Positions 13,627 to 14,482 of a stretch of DNA of 14,482 nucleotides are shown here, piece by piece; within the stretch, counting starts at the first letter, position 1; the number at the start of each line of letters is the position of its first letter. The notes under the pieces were generated by a model, which ran no database searches, was not told where the DNA came from, and saw only the letters and a program-made list of their open reading frames with translations. Source of the DNA: SVKR01 sp963605115 (lineage in GTDB: Bacteria; Bacillota; Clostridia; Oscillospirales; Oscillospiraceae); assembly GCA_963605115.1 (NCBI GenBank), contig CAVCTM010000055.1, positions 1-14,482 of the forward strand. Reading direction: 5' to 3'. The position numbers and the translations under genes were made by a program.

Positions 13627-13813
13627 TTTAAAGGCCTCCCTGTGCAAGGCACCCCCAGTGCGCACACTGGGGGCGTGCATAGCAGAGGCTGTCAGCGCGC
13701 TGCGCTGACTGGAGGGTTGTAAGTTTCCGGGAGTACCGAGCTTGGCGTTTGCGCAAGCTTACAACCCCTCAGGCGCTTCGCGCCAGCTCCCCTTGCACAG
13801 GGGAGCCTTTAAA
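13627..13813. repeat. MITE-like element with 23-base terminal inverted repeats
   Basis: The ends, 13627-13649 and 13791-13813, are inverted copies matching at 21 of 23 positions and start with TTTAAAGGC. Because TTTAAA is palindromic, it could be either part of the repeat or a target duplication. Inside are four more stems: 13652-13660 with 13665-13673 (9 bp), 13691-13698 with 13702-13709 (8 bp), 13714-13723 with 13758-13767 (10 bp), and 13772-13776 with 13780-13784 (5 bp). No coding frame is credible. It fills most of the gene-free stretch 13571-13882. The organisation is that of a non-autonomous transposable repeat. Confidence 0.8.
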
Positions 13814-13882
13814 ACCGCTGCTCGCGGGGGATTTTGACATACTCAGAAACAGCATTACCTGACAGGAGGGAGCACAGCGCCC

Positions 13883-14296
13883 ATGAAAGCAAAACGACCC
13901 CCGCGGAAAAACGCATATCGCATCCTCTGCGCCGCCGCGGGACCCGTCACGGCGCTCGCCGTCTGGCTGCGGCTCGGCGGCTGGTGGGCGGACTGGACCG
14001 CGCGGCGCGCCGTCTCCGCCGCCTGCGACGCCTGCTTTTTGGCGGGACTGGTCTGCTGCCTGCTTTTCGTCGCGGAGCTCTGCCGCGTGATGGGCGCGTT
14101 CGACCTGATGCGCTACGGCTTCGGCTCGCTCCTCGGCATTTTCCACCGCGGCGACGCGGAGCGCGAGCGGAAATATGCCGACTTCGCCTCCTATCTCGCG
14201 AGCGGAAAGCGCGGCGCACGCAGCCGCAAAACGGCGCTTTATTTCGCCGCGGTCTGGTTCGCCCTCGGCGCGGCGGCGCTCATTACCATCGGTTGA
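13883..14296 (+). CDS. Small three-helix membrane protein, DUF3899-like
   Basis: The 137 residues have three hydrophobic segments (about 11-31, 46-68 and 117-136). Between the second and third lie a conserved-looking GAFDLMRYGFGSLL motif (71-84) and a basic loop with YADFASYL (98-105). The pattern of FD-x-x-x-YGF, then Y-x-x-Y, then a final helix recalls the DUF3899 family, whose function is unknown. AGGAGGG lies 12 bases before the ATG, a longer gap than for the other genes here. A TTGACA at 13834-13839 could be a -35, but no convincing -10 follows. It appears unrelated to the operon. Confidence 0.65.
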   Translation: MKAKRPPRKNAYRILCAAAGPVTALAVWLRLGGWWADWTARRAVSAACDACFLAGLVCCLLFVAELCRVMGAFDLMRYGFGSLLGIFHRGDAERERKYADFASYLASGKRGARSRKTALYFAAVWFALGAAALITIG

Positions 14297-14310
14297 CAAG
14301 AGCACGCACG

Positions 14311-14418
14311 GTTTTGGCGATCCCGGCGGCGCCCTAAGCTGCGTCATCAGCCTTGGAAATACACAAAGTATTCCCTGCGGCTGATTCCTTGCCTGAACAC
14401 CGCCGGGAACGCCAAAAC
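14311..14418. repeat. Long inverted repeat (108 bases) after the membrane-protein gene
   Basis: Arms 14311-14331 and 14398-14418 are inverted copies matching at 19 of 21 positions (GTTTTGGCG-CCCGGCGG type). Inside, ATCAGCC (14346-14352) pairs with GGCTGAT (14379-14385), and GGAAATAC (14355-14362) with GTATTCC (14368-14374), with one bulged base. The whole can fold into one tall interrupted hairpin. It could be a mobile or intergenic repeat or a bidirectional transcription block; no T-run is adjacent. Confidence 0.7.
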
Positions 14419-14482
14419 TGCTTCGCACCTGACAGCGCTGGATTTCCGCGTGATTTTCGGCTTTTGAGGCGCAGGCGGGCTG

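Noticed and set aside
13652..13784. CRISPR array suggested by several short palindromes
   Set aside because: The stems differ in sequence and length and are not direct repeats with regular spacers; they lie within one inverted-repeat-bounded element.

Overview
The window reads as a high-GC Firmicute, most likely a gut Clostridia/Oscillospirales-type bacterium. The basis is GC-rich third codon positions, strong AGGAGG-type ribosome binding sites, a Gram-positive style lipoprotein signal, short intergenic gaps, and several GC-rich hairpin repeats between genes. No rRNA, tRNA, CRISPR array, integrase or transposase gene was seen.

Positions 164-11858 hold one long plus-strand gene train that looks like a single catabolic operon. 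It opens with a complete five-gene ABC importer of the peptide/nickel/oligosaccharide (Dpp/Opp) type: lipoprotein binding protein, two permeases and two ATPases. Six enzyme-like genes follow with gaps of 13-44 bases: a two-repeat alpha/beta hydrolase, a two-domain VOC (glyoxalase-fold) protein, two related cupin-like proteins, L-rhamnose isomerase (rhaA) and an aldo/keto reductase. Rhamnulokinase and rhamnulose-1-phosphate aldolase are absent, so the window holds only part of a classical rhamnose route. The most economical reading is import and dismantling of a rhamnose-containing (or similar deoxysugar) plant glycoside or oligosaccharide. The exact substrate cannot be read from the sequence.

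A convergent LacI-family repressor (12076-13137, minus) lies to the right, with a near-consensus promoter. Divergent from it is a small protein of the Anabaena sensory rhodopsin transducer (ASRT) family, a proposed small-molecule-binding fold. Both are plausible regulators or sensors for the operon. A small three-helix membrane protein (DUF3899-like) follows at 13883-14296.

Non-coding structure is unusually rich. A roughly 95-base two-hairpin element occurs at 1-96 and again, inverted, at 11899-11992, bracketing the operon. The two copies differ by compensatory changes that keep the stems paired. A roughly 187-base MITE-like element with 23-base terminal inverted repeats lies at 13627-13813. 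A third long inverted repeat lies at 14311-14418. Strong hairpins sit between the binding protein and the first permease, between rhaA and the reductase (covering the latter's ribosome binding site), and after the reductase.
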